34,459 nt of DNA from an uncultured Oleiphilus sp. Lineage in GTDB: Bacteria > Pseudomonadota > Gammaproteobacteria > Pseudomonadales > Oleiphilaceae. The notes beneath the pieces were generated by a model, which saw nothing but the letters and a program-made list of their open reading frames with translations, had not been told where the DNA came from and ran no database searches. How positions within the stretch are numbered: position 1 is the first letter of the stretch; each line of letters starts with the position of its first letter. Below are positions 9,835 through 17,855 of the stretch, one piece after another. A program made the translations under genes and the position numbers. Where the stretch lies: contig CAJWBE010000039.1 of NCBI GenBank assembly GCA_913020045.1, positions 1 to 34,459 on the forward strand. The letters are read 5' to 3'.

Positions 9835-9886
9835 CGTTTTATTCCACTAAAATTATCATATGGCTAGAGTAAACAGCTGAGTCAGT

Positions 9887-9906
9887 CTAGTATTGACCAT
9901 TACTAG
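9887..9906. promoter_or_regulatory. Inverted repeat, candidate operator between desaturase and AraC regulator
   Basis: CTAGTA (9887-9892) and TACTAG (9901-9906) form perfect 6-bp arms around 8 nt. The site lies 35 bp before the AraC-family start and 52 bp before the desaturase start. A TTGACA (9914-9919) follows but has no -10 at a normal distance before the ATG. Function is inferred only from position. Confidence 0.35.
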
Positions 9907-9941
9907 TAAAATTTTGACAATCTGCGCCACAACATTGATTT

Positions 9942-10946
9942 ATGCTAAATAACTTCTTTATTACCCGCGATGCGCCCTCTTTTCTTGGCCACTTTCTAAA
10001 GTCGCTCGATGTTGAGTTGCCTGATCTGCAAGCAAAAATCCAACAGTACTCTAATGGAAGAGCGATTCTCTATGAACAGTGGTGGGACCTGTTGGATGAG
10101 CTTGATACTGAATTGGGCCAAGACGCTTTAGGCGTAAAAATTGGAAGTACGATAGGTACAGAGCAATGTGGCGTTTTAGGTTATCTCTTTAGAACAAGCC
10201 CGTCGCTAATCGAAGCGCTCGCATGCTACCAACGCTATGAGTCCCTGCTCTACGCAGGAAGCAAAGTAGCGGCAATTCGCACCAATGATACATTGACTCT
10301 CACTTGGCCAAGCGAGCTTGGCCTATCAAGGCAATTATCCGACTCGTTGCTGCTGTCATCTCTGGTCAACATCATACGAGAGGTACTCAATGACCCCGCC
10401 ATCTCACCAGTAAATGTTGCATTCGCCCATTCGATACCTCCAGATGATACACACATCTATAAAGAGTTTTTTGGCTGTACACCATTGGAACAACAAACCA
10501 ACCTCAGTATTGCGTTAGATATCAAAGATCTTGAGAGATCGATTCCGTTTCATGATAGAACCCTGCACTCACTGCTAGGTCAACAAGCGGATGCTCTGGT
10601 TGAACAACTACCTAGCACAAATAGCGCAATAGAAGACGTAAAAAAAGCGATAGGGCAAGGCCTGCATCAGCAACGCTCTAACGCGGAGACAGTTGCAACA
10701 ACAATGAATATTTCTGTACGAACGCTGCATCGAAAAATAAAAACGGCGGGCACGACCTTCAGAAATATACTCAAGGAAGTGAGAATGACACTCACCATAC
10801 GCTACCTGTCGGATGAAAGCCTTTCCATTACCGAAGTTGCATTATTGTTGGGATATAGCGAGCAAAGCGCCTTCAATAGAGCACACCAAACATGGTTTGG
10901 TATGACGCCTAAACAGCATAGGTCTAAGCTAACCAAAATCCACTAG
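9942..10946 (+). CDS. AraC-family transcriptional regulator (arabinose-binding-like N-domain)
   Basis: This 334-residue DNA-binding regulator has an N-terminal ligand-sensing domain of the Arabinose_bd type (about 15-200; LGVKIGSTIG, CGVLGYLFRTSPSLIEAL) and a C-terminal AraC double helix-turn-helix (about 235-330). The second half reads LSDESLSITEVALLLGYSEQSAFNRAHQTWFGMTPKQHR, which is the family signature; this is the OruR/ArgR-like subgroup layout. It probably controls the divergent desaturase and itself. There is no visible ribosome site before the ATG at 9942 (CATTGATTT), so initiation may be weak or from a leaderless message. A later start is unlikely because the first residues fit the family's N-terminus. 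Confidence 0.9.
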   Translation: MLNNFFITRDAPSFLGHFLKSLDVELPDLQAKIQQYSNGRAILYEQWWDLLDELDTELGQDALGVKIGSTIGTEQCGVLGYLFRTSPSLIEALACYQRYESLLYAGSKVAAIRTNDTLTLTWPSELGLSRQLSDSLLLSSLVNIIREVLNDPAISPVNVAFAHSIPPDDTHIYKEFFGCTPLEQQTNLSIALDIKDLERSIPFHDRTLHSLLGQQADALVEQLPSTNSAIEDVKKAIGQGLHQQRSNAETVATTMNISVRTLHRKIKTAGTTFRNILKEVRMTLTIRYLSDESLSITEVALLLGYSEQSAFNRAHQTWFGMTPKQHRSKLTKIH

Positions 10947-10959
10947 CCTATACATGTTC

Positions 10960-11007
10960 AACATTGGACTCAGCCCGCCGGTACTGGTTTCCAGGGCTGC
11001 GAATGTT
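10960..11007. terminator. Nested stem-loop between converging genes
   Basis: AACATT/AATGTT (10960-10965 and 11002-11007) enclose CAGCCC/GGGCTG (10971-10976 and 10994-10999). The structure sits exactly between the end of the AraC regulator and the end of argC, which converge. Neither side has a clear T-run, so it would be at best a weak bidirectional terminator or a transcript-end stabiliser. Confidence 0.35.
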
Positions 11008-11025
11008 TGAGCTGTGGGTGCCCTA

Positions 11026-11973
11026 CTATATGCAAGTAAGGCCGGTTGTTTCGCTGAGCCCAAGGCGACAATTCATATTCTGAACAGCGGCACCCGAGGC
11101 GCCTTTGCCAAGATTATCCAAGCGCGCTACCAAATAAATGCGACCTTCCGATTCGTAAACAAACAGCTCAATGGAGTTGGTAGCGTTGCATGCAGTTGGC
11201 TTCAAAAAACCTTCATCTAGCTGGCTCTCATCATTGAGCGGCAAAACCTTAACAAAAGCTTCGCTCGCATAGGCACGGGTTAACATGCCATGAATATCTT
11301 GCGCACTACCCTTTAAAAGGTGTGCATGCAGAGCGACCGACACCAACATTCCTTGCGAAAAGCTACCAACAGTCGGAACAAATACGGGCGCATAATCCAA
11401 ACCAGTCAGCTGCTGCATTTCAGGCAAATGCTTGTGATTCAAATCTAAATTTTTCAATCTCGCAGCAGCATCACTCAAGTCATCTCCGACTTTCGACTCA
11501 TAGTCGCTAATCATGGCCGTGCCACCACCGCTGTATCCCGTAATCGCGCTCACCACCAGCGGGTAGCTTGTTGGCAACAATCCTGACTCGACAAGTGGAC
11601 GAACCAACAAAATCATTCCCGTTGGGTAACAGCCAGGGTTCGCGATACGGTTACTTTTTTTGATTTTATCTCTGTTACCCGCGAGTTCAGGGATACCATA
11701 TACCCAGTCTGGGTTGATTCGAAAGGCGGTCGACGCATCAATAATGACCGTTTTTGGGTTATCAATTAGCGCAACCGCTTGACGGCTAGCATCGTCCGGT
11801 AAACACAAAAACACAACGTCAGCTTTGTTCAAAAACTCTTTACGTAGCTCAGGGTCTTTCTTTCGCTCCTGATCAATACTCAACACTTCTATATCAGGGT
11901 GAGCCCCGAGTCGCTCGTGAATTTGTAAGCCTGTTGTGCCGTACTGACCATCGATATACGCTGTAAAACTCAT
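11026..11973 (-). CDS. argC: N-acetyl-gamma-glutamyl-phosphate reductase, type 2
   Basis: This enzyme reduces N-acetylglutamyl-5-phosphate with NADPH to the semialdehyde, the third step of arginine biosynthesis, in the cytoplasm. The 315-residue length fits the short type-2 ArgC group rather than the roughly 340-residue type 1. An N-terminal Rossmann segment (YIDGQYGTTGLQIHERL) contacts NADP. Cys115 in NPGCYPTG is the catalytic thiol, and GYSGGG follows. A strong AGGAGG ribosome site precedes the ATG. It is the last gene of a three-gene minus-strand operon, 35 nt after avtA. No other arginine gene lies in the window, so this may be a second copy or a reductase recruited to another pathway; the reaction type is secure, the pathway less so. 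Confidence 0.88.
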   Translation of the reverse strand: MSFTAYIDGQYGTTGLQIHERLGAHPDIEVLSIDQERKKDPELRKEFLNKADVVFLCLPDDASRQAVALIDNPKTVIIDASTAFRINPDWVYGIPELAGNRDKIKKSNRIANPGCYPTGMILLVRPLVESGLLPTSYPLVVSAITGYSGGGTAMISDYESKVGDDLSDAAARLKNLDLNHKHLPEMQQLTGLDYAPVFVPTVGSFSQGMLVSVALHAHLLKGSAQDIHGMLTRAYASEAFVKVLPLNDESQLDEGFLKPTACNATNSIELFVYESEGRIYLVARLDNLGKGASGAAVQNMNCRLGLSETTGLTCI

Positions 11974-12008
11974 CGTGCTTTTTCGCCTCCTGAACTGGCG
12001 CTATGTAA

Positions 12009-13280
12009 TCAAGGCTGCGTACTATAGGCGCTTCGCACCTCTTCAGCAATAATTGCCAAGCCTTTTTCAACCTTCGAAGGTTCTTGTGAATACGTTATTC
12101 GAATGCACTCGTTCCGGTGCGGCCACTCGCGATCATTAGGTGCATCTAAACCAAGAAAAAAATGATGCCCAGGAACCACAAGCACGCCTTTTCGCTTCAG
12201 TCGCTCATACAGCTCCTGGCTATTTATCGGGCAACCTTCTAGCCATAGCCATAAGAACATTGCTCCCTCAACCTTATGCAAACGAAATGGCAAGCCAGCT
12301 AATTTTTCGCGTAGGCTCTCCTCAGCACGTTTTGCTTTTTCCAAATAAAACGGCCTAATTACCTCATTACTTAGGCGAATAATATCGCCACTTTTAACAA
12401 GGTCATAAGCCATCATGCTACCGAAGCTACCCGTAGCCAAATTGAGGATAGCATTCACTCCTGACAAGGCCTGAACAATGTCTTCTCGCGCTATTACGAT
12501 TCCCGTTCTAGCTGCAGGCAAGCCAAACTTAGAAAGACTCAAACACATTATCGTGTTGTCATTCCAAAAAGGAGTCGCTTCGCTGAAAATCAAATTAGGG
12601 AACGGTGTTCCATAAGCACCATCAACGATCAAAGGTACATCATTCTCAATCGCAAGCCGATTTAAGCGCTCCATCTCAGAGTCAGTCAACACATTACCCG
12701 TCGGGTTTGTCGGTCTAGATACACAAATAGCACCGGTGCGATCGGTAATGTCGAGCGTTGAAAAATCAACGTGATACTTGAATGTCGTGCTATCAATCAA
12801 CTCAATATCTGGCCGATTCGCTTTGAAGAAATCGTGCCCCAATCCCGCGTCTGCATAACCGATATATTCTGGCGCTAGTGGAAGCTGAATCTGTTTCGTC
12901 GAGCCGTCGGAAAACGCACCACCAAACAAATTGAATAACATAAAGAACGCCGCCTGACTGCCATTCGTCAGCGCAATATTTTCGGACTTCAAGCTCCAAC
13001 CATACTCTCGGTTTAGCAAATCCCTTATTGCAATAACGAAACTTTGCTCACCCTGCGGCGGGTCATAAATGCCAATCAGGCGCCTAAAGTCGGCCTCCGA
13101 TGAAAGGATCGCCTGCATCCGAGCTTTCAGCTGCCTCTCAACTTCGGGTATATGCGCTGGATTGCCGCCACCCATCATAATCATGTCTGAGCCACTCGCG
13201 AAAGCGTGGCCTAGGTCATCCATTAAGGTCGTAATACCGGATTCGTTGGCAAACTTCTCACCAAACGCAGAAAGCTTCAT
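12009..13280 (-). CDS. avtA: Valine--pyruvate aminotransferase
   Basis: This is a PLP-dependent fold-type I aminotransferase that exchanges amino groups between valine/2-ketoisovalerate and alanine/pyruvate. At 423 residues it is colinear with E. coli AvtA, sharing GGGNPAHIPE near the N-terminus, the long stretch around PLAPEYIGYADAGL, CVSRPTNPTGNVLTDSE, and SLSKFGLPAARTG. In the last, Lys251 is the expected PLP-binding lysine. GAMFLWLWLEG and VPGHHFF near the C-terminus are also AvtA-like. The start codon overlaps the stop of the upstream amidotransferase gene (ATGA), with an AGGAG site 10 nt before it, so the two are translationally coupled. Confidence in the family is high; the physiological amino acid in this operon could differ. 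Confidence 0.92.
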   Translation of the reverse strand: MKLSAFGEKFANESGITTLMDDLGHAFASGSDMIMMGGGNPAHIPEVERQLKARMQAILSSEADFRRLIGIYDPPQGEQSFVIAIRDLLNREYGWSLKSENIALTNGSQAAFFMLFNLFGGAFSDGSTKQIQLPLAPEYIGYADAGLGHDFFKANRPDIELIDSTTFKYHVDFSTLDITDRTGAICVSRPTNPTGNVLTDSEMERLNRLAIENDVPLIVDGAYGTPFPNLIFSEATPFWNDNTIMCLSLSKFGLPAARTGIVIAREDIVQALSGVNAILNLATGSFGSMMAYDLVKSGDIIRLSNEVIRPFYLEKAKRAEESLREKLAGLPFRLHKVEGAMFLWLWLEGCPINSQELYERLKRKGVLVVPGHHFFLGLDAPNDREWPHRNECIRITYSQEPSKVEKGLAIIAEEVRSAYSTQP

Positions 13281-14014
13281 TCGGTCTTATCTCCTAAAAT
13301 AAATCGTTTAATCCAATGTGCGACAAGATCATTGTCAATCGTACGTGTAAGGCTATCCATCGCATGTTCATATTGACCAGGTAAATAACGCTCTTGCCGA
13401 CTGTGCATCAGGCGTGCGCTGTAATCCAAAGTGAACTCTGGATGCCCTTGGAAAGCTAATACTCGACCTGGAATATGAAATGCGCCATTCGGACAGAAGT
13501 GACTGCCATATAAGGCATGGGCGCCTTCTGGCAAGCGAACCACTTGATCTTGATGACTATAAAGCAAGCAAAGCTGATCTGGCGCATTTTCCATCCAAGC
13601 CGGTGTTGTTTCAGTCGTAACCAAACGGTGAGACAAGGCACCAATCCCCCACCCTAGTTCAGATTTCTGCGCTAGACCTCCTAAAGAGTGCGCAATCATT
13701 TGATGACCAAAACAAATACCAACAAGCGGGACATGAGACTCATAAGCTCTGTTGACGAAGTCCCTCAAACTCACGAGCCATGGTTGCGAGTCATAAACGC
13801 CCACTTTACTTCCAGTCAGCAAGTAAGCATCGCACTCGTTAATCGAAGAGGGGTAGTCGTTTTCAAGGACAGAGTAAACTCTCAGCTCAAGGTCATCCAT
13901 TTCACCGACAAGTAAACGTTTAAACATTTCACCGTAGCTTTTATAGTCCGCACGCAGCAAAGGAGAGAGTTCATCACAATCGAGTATTCCCAAAATCATT
14001 TCTTTACCCATCAT
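13277..14014 (-). CDS. Class I glutamine amidotransferase (GMP synthase GATase-like)
   Basis: This stand-alone 245-residue class I amidotransferase has a complete catalytic triad: Cys101 in GICFGHQM, His191 and Glu193 in GHPEF. The LLTGSK oxyanion-side motif is near residue 65. Such proteins hydrolyse glutamine to supply ammonia, or cleave gamma-glutamyl bonds, often with a partner enzyme. The partner is not evident here. It is the first gene of an operon with avtA (4-nt overlap) and argC. Two adjacent ATG codons are possible starts; no strong ribosome site precedes either. It is not a full GMP synthase, because the ATP-pyrophosphatase domain is missing. Confidence 0.85.
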   Translation of the reverse strand: MMGKEMILGILDCDELSPLLRADYKSYGEMFKRLLVGEMDDLELRVYSVLENDYPSSINECDAYLLTGSKVGVYDSQPWLVSLRDFVNRAYESHVPLVGICFGHQMIAHSLGGLAQKSELGWGIGALSHRLVTTETTPAWMENAPDQLCLLYSHQDQVVRLPEGAHALYGSHFCPNGAFHIPGRVLAFQGHPEFTLDYSARLMHSRQERYLPGQYEHAMDSLTRTIDNDLVAHWIKRFILGDKTE

Positions 14015-14038
14015 CCGTATTAGTTTCTTTTAACAAAA

Positions 14039-14148
14039 ACGATCGTTTATTATCGACGATCGCACATATCAACACCCACTATTGCCTCCGCCAAGCAATC
14101 CTACTATGTTTGAGATAACTCAAGCACACAACGTAAAGTTTCTTACGT
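14039..14148. promoter_or_regulatory. Cluster of inverted repeats in a divergent intergenic region
   Basis: Three symmetric elements lie between the amidotransferase and SIMPL genes. GATCGT/ACGATC occupies 14041-14046 and 14056-14061. TTGAG-ATAA-CTCAA occupies 14110-14123. ACGTAA-AGTTTC-TTACGT occupies 14131-14148, immediately before the GGAG ribosome site of the SIMPL gene. All arms are perfect. The last would overlap the 5' leader and could act as an operator or an mRNA hairpin. Confidence 0.4.
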
Positions 14149-14164
14149 CTTATGGAGCTCAGCT

Positions 14165-14887
14165 ATGCCAATATCAACAACCCACCATTCATTCATCGCC
14201 ACCGTTAAGTACATATTTCTAGCGCTCGTTCTTACGGCTTCCGGTCAAGCGTTTGCTCAAGAAAGCACTCCACTCATTAGTGTTAACGGGCAAGGTAAGG
14301 TCAGTGCTCAGCCCGATCAAGCTAACGTTGCCTTGCAGTTCTCAGAGTCCAGTATGGACGCAAGTAAAGCGCGCCAAGTGGTCGACAAAGAAGTAGAAAA
14401 ACTACTGCGCAAACTAAAAAACTACACGATCAAAGAAAACTCCCTAGATAGCAGTCAAACTCAGATTCACCCTCAGTATGATTACCATCAAAACCGATCA
14501 GAGCTAAAGGGCTATCAAGTCCAACGATCAGTCAGTTTTATACTGTCAGATCTAAGCGAAATTGAAGCCCTCGTCGAGACGATATCTGAATCAAAAGACG
14601 CCCGCCTTCAGCCTCTTCAATTCGGTGTATCTAAGCCTGCACAACTCCAAAACAAAGCATTGAACAAAGCGATCAAACAGTCAAAAGCTACCGCGCAAAA
14701 AATAGCGGAGAGTTATGGCGTCACGCTAGGAAAAATCCATAGCGTTAACTATCAATCAAGCCGCTCAAACCGCCCGGTCCTTAGGGCGATGAGTATGGAC
14801 ATGGCGAGCGCCGAAAGCGCCCCAACCTATAAACAGAAAGATCTCGATTTTACAGCAAACATACAGGTTTCCTTTACCTTCGAATAG
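14165..14887 (+). CDS. SIMPL-domain (DUF541) periplasmic protein
   Basis: This 240-residue exported protein has a signal peptide with cleavage near AFA before QES (about residue 31). The mature part starts ISVNGQGKVSAQPDQANV, the usual opening of SIMPL/DUF541 proteins (YggE-like). It continues through LDSSQTQIHPQYDY, GYQVQRSVSF and the C-terminal DFTANIQVSFTF strand. Family members are periplasmic or outer-membrane associated and have been linked to oxidative-stress tolerance and envelope maintenance, with no defined reaction. A GGAG site 7 nt before the ATG supports the start. Its 3' end overlaps the converging EamA gene by 14 bp. Confidence 0.88.
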   Translation: MPISTTHHSFIATVKYIFLALVLTASGQAFAQESTPLISVNGQGKVSAQPDQANVALQFSESSMDASKARQVVDKEVEKLLRKLKNYTIKENSLDSSQTQIHPQYDYHQNRSELKGYQVQRSVSFILSDLSEIEALVETISESKDARLQPLQFGVSKPAQLQNKALNKAIKQSKATAQKIAESYGVTLGKIHSVNYQSSRSNRPVLRAMSMDMASAESAPTYKQKDLDFTANIQVSFTFE

Positions 14888-15767
14888 CTGAAAAAACTCG
14901 AGTTAATCGGTTCGATTGATAGTAAACAAACAAACCCGCTAGCACACCAGCCGAACCCATTACCATCTGATTGGTAATGGGTTCCTCATTCAGCACGTTA
15001 CCCAAAAATAGCGCCATGACAGGAGTGACCAAGGTCACCATCGCGACTGCCGTCGCACCACGCTCTTTGACAATATAAAAGTAGGCCATAAACCCAATCA
15101 ATGAACCACCTATAGCCAAATAGAGTATCGACCAAGGAGAGCGGCTATCCATGTCGAAATTTGGAACAACGCCGTCAAGAACCCACCAGGTCAACAGAAA
15201 AAGAGGTGCCGACAACAACAACGAGCCTACGGACATACCCAAAGGATGTCCTCGATAGTTTTCACGCTGCAATAAGACGCCACTTAAGCTGTATAAAGTC
15301 ACTGCCAACATAAGTAGTAATAAACCTTTCCAGCCTTCACCATGTATCGCCCATTCATCCAAACAAATCACAGATAAACCAATAAAGCTAAGCCCAAGTG
15401 CTATCCATCGAACCGGCGTAAATACACCCTGCCCAAGCAAACGTACGCTGAACAAGTTAGAAAAAACGGGCGCCAAGGCGAACATTACCGATATCAAGCC
15501 AGAGGGCACATAATTCGCAGCGACATAGGTAGAAAGCAAGGCGCCATACACCCCAAGTAAAGAAGTTAGGTATACACGAACGGCGGCACGACTCCAGCTT
15601 AATTCTATACGCAAACATTTAAGTAAAACGAAACCTAGCACCGCCGCAATGTTCATCCGCAGCGCAATCGCCGCAAAGGGTGAAACAGTTTCATTGCTCC
15701 AGGCAATACCTAGCGGTGTCGTAGACCAAACAACTAAAATGGTGGCATATGCCACTGGCACAGACAT
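14874..15767 (-). CDS. EamA/DMT-family transporter
   Basis: This 297-residue inner-membrane protein has about ten hydrophobic segments arranged as two EamA repeats (about 5-135 and 150-285), as in drug/metabolite transporters. Typical family features are the small-residue-rich helices, PSGLISVMFALAPVFSNLF at the end of the first repeat and VTLVTPVMALFLGNVLNEEP in the second. DMT proteins export or import amino acids, nucleobases or other small metabolites; the substrate here is unknown. An AGGAG site sits 7 nt before the ATG. The leader contains a perfect 8-bp hairpin. The stop is inside the end of the converging SIMPL gene. Confidence 0.88.
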   Translation of the reverse strand: MSVPVAYATILVVWSTTPLGIAWSNETVSPFAAIALRMNIAAVLGFVLLKCLRIELSWSRAAVRVYLTSLLGVYGALLSTYVAANYVPSGLISVMFALAPVFSNLFSVRLLGQGVFTPVRWIALGLSFIGLSVICLDEWAIHGEGWKGLLLLMLAVTLYSLSGVLLQRENYRGHPLGMSVGSLLLSAPLFLLTWWVLDGVVPNFDMDSRSPWSILYLAIGGSLIGFMAYFYIVKERGATAVAMVTLVTPVMALFLGNVLNEEPITNQMVMGSAGVLAGLFVYYQSNRLTRVFSAIRR

Positions 15768-16094
15768 GACTTTTCTCCTAGTGTCGTAAATGACCTAGAA
15801 GCAACAGAGAAAAGAAAGGTAGTTCAAAAGAGTGAAGCCACCGCACTATTCGCTGTGGCTTCGAGGGGACTATAAACCTATCTAACGGTTCCCACTCCAA
15901 TCCACAGCACGCTGGCAAAACGCACGCGCCAAACAGCCGGTACGAGGCGAACCATACGGGCAACAAAGCCCGCCAGGCACTCGATGGCAGTTTGTTTTGA
16001 GATTTGGGGTGATGTGTTATTTTTCATAGCGCTCAACTATGGGGCGTGGCCGAATTCTTGTCAACGAGCAGATGAATTTATTTTCTATCCGCCG
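15768..16094 (-). other. Intergenic leader region with a stem-loop upstream of the EamA transporter
   Basis: No gene is supported here. A perfect inverted repeat GAAGCCAC (15834-15841) / GTGGCTTC (15855-15862) with a 13-nt loop would form in the minus-strand transcript, 67 nt before the EamA start. It is followed in that strand by ACTCTTTTG, a weak terminator-like tail, so it may be an attenuator or the terminator of transcription coming from mtnD. Confidence 0.4.
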
Positions 16095-16676
16095 CTAACT
16101 GGGTTGGTCGATGTTTGAAAGCTCTAGTGTAGCCTTGCTGACACCGAGTATTGCTTCCCAGCGCGGCGTTGATTCAGCAATGTAACTACCCGTGAGTTGG
16201 TTCGCTAAATGCTCACTGGAGTCATACCAACGAATACACTGATAGCTAGGTTTTGGACCCATATCTAACCAATGCTTTACGCCCTTTGGGATAATCAAAA
16301 AATCGCCAGGAATGCAGTGTAACGCATGCACCTGATTGTTAATGTTTAGAAATACAAGAACTGAGCCCGAAGTAAAAAACCGAACCTCGTGCTCTAGATG
16401 ATAATGCTCTGAAAGATGCTTGTCTCTTAAAGAAACAGCGCTATTCTGCTCACAATCGACGGTAACGAAGTCAGCAAAGCGATACCCTAAGGCTTCCTTA
16501 ATTTCATCTACTTTTTGCTGATATACGCTAAGGATACTGCGTGCGGAAATCCACGAAACATTGTCCATTTCTTTTAGCGACCAAGTCTCTAGCCGAACGC
16601 CTTCACAGGCCAACTGCTCAACAAAGAGCTTCGTCCTGTCAGGATTAGAGGCATGATAAAGAATCAACCGACCCAT
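16095..16676 (-). CDS. mtnD: Acireductone dioxygenase (cupin)
   Basis: This 193-residue cupin has the ARD metal site: His91, His93 and Glu97 in EHYHLEHEVRFF, plus His135 in PKGVKHWLDMG. ARD converts the acireductone of the methionine salvage pathway, with O2, to 2-keto-4-methylthiobutyrate and formate when Fe(II)-bound. With Ni(II) it gives methylthiopropionate, CO and formate. Length fits the family (about 180 residues). None of the other salvage genes (mtnA, mtnB, mtnC, mtnK) is in the window, so it is an orphan here. It starts at ATG 16676 behind GGGAAG and is followed by the 327-bp region leading to EamA. Confidence 0.9.
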   Translation of the reverse strand: MGRLILYHASNPDRTKLFVEQLACEGVRLETWSLKEMDNVSWISARSILSVYQQKVDEIKEALGYRFADFVTVDCEQNSAVSLRDKHLSEHYHLEHEVRFFTSGSVLVFLNINNQVHALHCIPGDFLIIPKGVKHWLDMGPKPSYQCIRWYDSSEHLANQLTGSYIAESTPRWEAILGVSKATLELSNIDQPS

Positions 16677-16768
16677 GGCTTCCCGTTAAACGTTGACTAA
16701 GAAACAGCGCAGTACTCTGGTGACACTTACAAAAGCATTTCGCACCGCTTATTTGATTGAAGCAGAAA

Positions 16769-16808
16769 CTTTGTAAAGTACCACCCAGATCTACAATGGT
16801 TTACAAAG
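16769..16808. promoter_or_regulatory. Long inverted repeat between mtnD and xdhC
   Basis: CTTTGTAA (16769-16776) pairs with TTACAAAG (16801-16808), and inside it ACCA (16780-16783) pairs with TGGT (16797-16800). It lies 27 bp past the xdhC stop and 93 bp before the mtnD start. No T-run follows on the minus strand, so it could be a weak terminator of the molybdenum hydroxylase operon or an operator for mtnD. Confidence 0.35.
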
Positions 16809-16834
16809 CCAGAACACAAGGTAATTTTCAGCAG

Positions 16835-17803
16835 TCACTTATCTTCGCGCTTAGCACGAGCAGCAACGAGTTGAGCAGCAATAGAAATAGCAATTTCAGG
16901 CGGTGTTTTGCTCGCGATATCAACACCGATTGGCGCATGAAGCGCGCTCAAACGAGATTTGCTCACGCCTAAGCTCTCCAATCTTTCGAGCCGTTTATCA
17001 GATGTTCTCACGGAGCCTAGCGCGCCCACATAAAAAGCATCTGTTTCTAGGGCGGCAATCAATCCTAAGTCATCAACACGTGGGTCATGCGCCAGCGCGA
17101 CGATCGCGCAACTGCGGTCATTAAACTGACGCTGAATAAGATCATCGGGCAATATATCGGTATACAACGTGACGCCACTGGGGAGGTCTGTTCGGTCGAC
17201 AACCTCTTTGCGCGGTTCACATAAAGAGACTTCAAATTCAAGCGTTTCCGCAATGGGGATCAAATATCGAGCCGGCTCACCTAAACCTAAAATCAAGAGG
17301 CGCTCTACAGGCCCCAACATATGAGATAAGCCCCTCTTCTGGGACAGGGATATCGTTGTCGATAGCAAGCCGCCTTCACGAACAGAAAGGACGCCCGTTT
17401 CAAAGTCATTGCGGCGACATACCGACTTACGTTGATTTAAACTGGACAAAAGCTGCTCGAAATGATCAAACGACGCAAACGTATGCCACTCCAGAAGCAC
17501 ATCTAGAGAGCCGCCACAGGGAAGCTCTATCTTGGCCTGTTCACTAGAATCATGTCCAAATGTTCGTAAGAAAGGAGCATTAGAAGTGCCAAGCTCACGT
17601 AACTCTTCAAGCAGTACATCTTCGATACAACCACTCGAAAGTGAACCCACAACAAGATTACGCTTGGCATTGAAAGCAAACAAACTGCCGGCGGGGCGTG
17701 GTGATGCTCCCCACGTCGACACAACGGTCGCCAACCAGCACCCTTCCTTGCACGAGAGCCATTCGACAACGCTCTCAACTACCTCATGATTGACTGCATG
17801 CAT
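16835..17803 (-). CDS. xdhC: XdhC-family molybdenum cofactor maturation factor
   Basis: This 322-residue protein has an N-terminal XdhC/CoxI domain with TWGASPRPAGSLFAF, Cys59 in SSGCIEDVLLEEL and Cys95 in LPCGGSLDVLLE. A C-terminal Rossmann domain (about 180-320) contains LLILGLGEPARYLIPIAE, ALAHDPRVDDLGLIAAL and ALGSVRTSDKRLERL. XdhC proteins bind the molybdenum cofactor, take part in its sulfuration, and deliver it to xanthine-dehydrogenase-family enzymes. It lies 52 nt after the molybdopterin subunit gene on the same strand, so it is most likely the dedicated chaperone of that enzyme. The ribosome site before the ATG is weak. Confidence 0.9.
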   Translation of the reverse strand: MHAVNHEVVESVVEWLSCKEGCWLATVVSTWGASPRPAGSLFAFNAKRNLVVGSLSSGCIEDVLLEELRELGTSNAPFLRTFGHDSSEQAKIELPCGGSLDVLLEWHTFASFDHFEQLLSSLNQRKSVCRRNDFETGVLSVREGGLLSTTISLSQKRGLSHMLGPVERLLILGLGEPARYLIPIAETLEFEVSLCEPRKEVVDRTDLPSGVTLYTDILPDDLIQRQFNDRSCAIVALAHDPRVDDLGLIAALETDAFYVGALGSVRTSDKRLERLESLGVSKSRLSALHAPIGVDIASKTPPEIAISIAAQLVAARAKREDK

Positions 17804-17855
17804 GTCTAACTAGCCATCGACCACAATGGATAGAAGTACTCAAACAAGCTACCCA

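Noticed and set aside
15778-15966. 62-codon minus-strand frame before the EamA gene
   Set aside because: It starts with TTG, has no ribosome site, resembles no family, and overlaps the leader hairpin.
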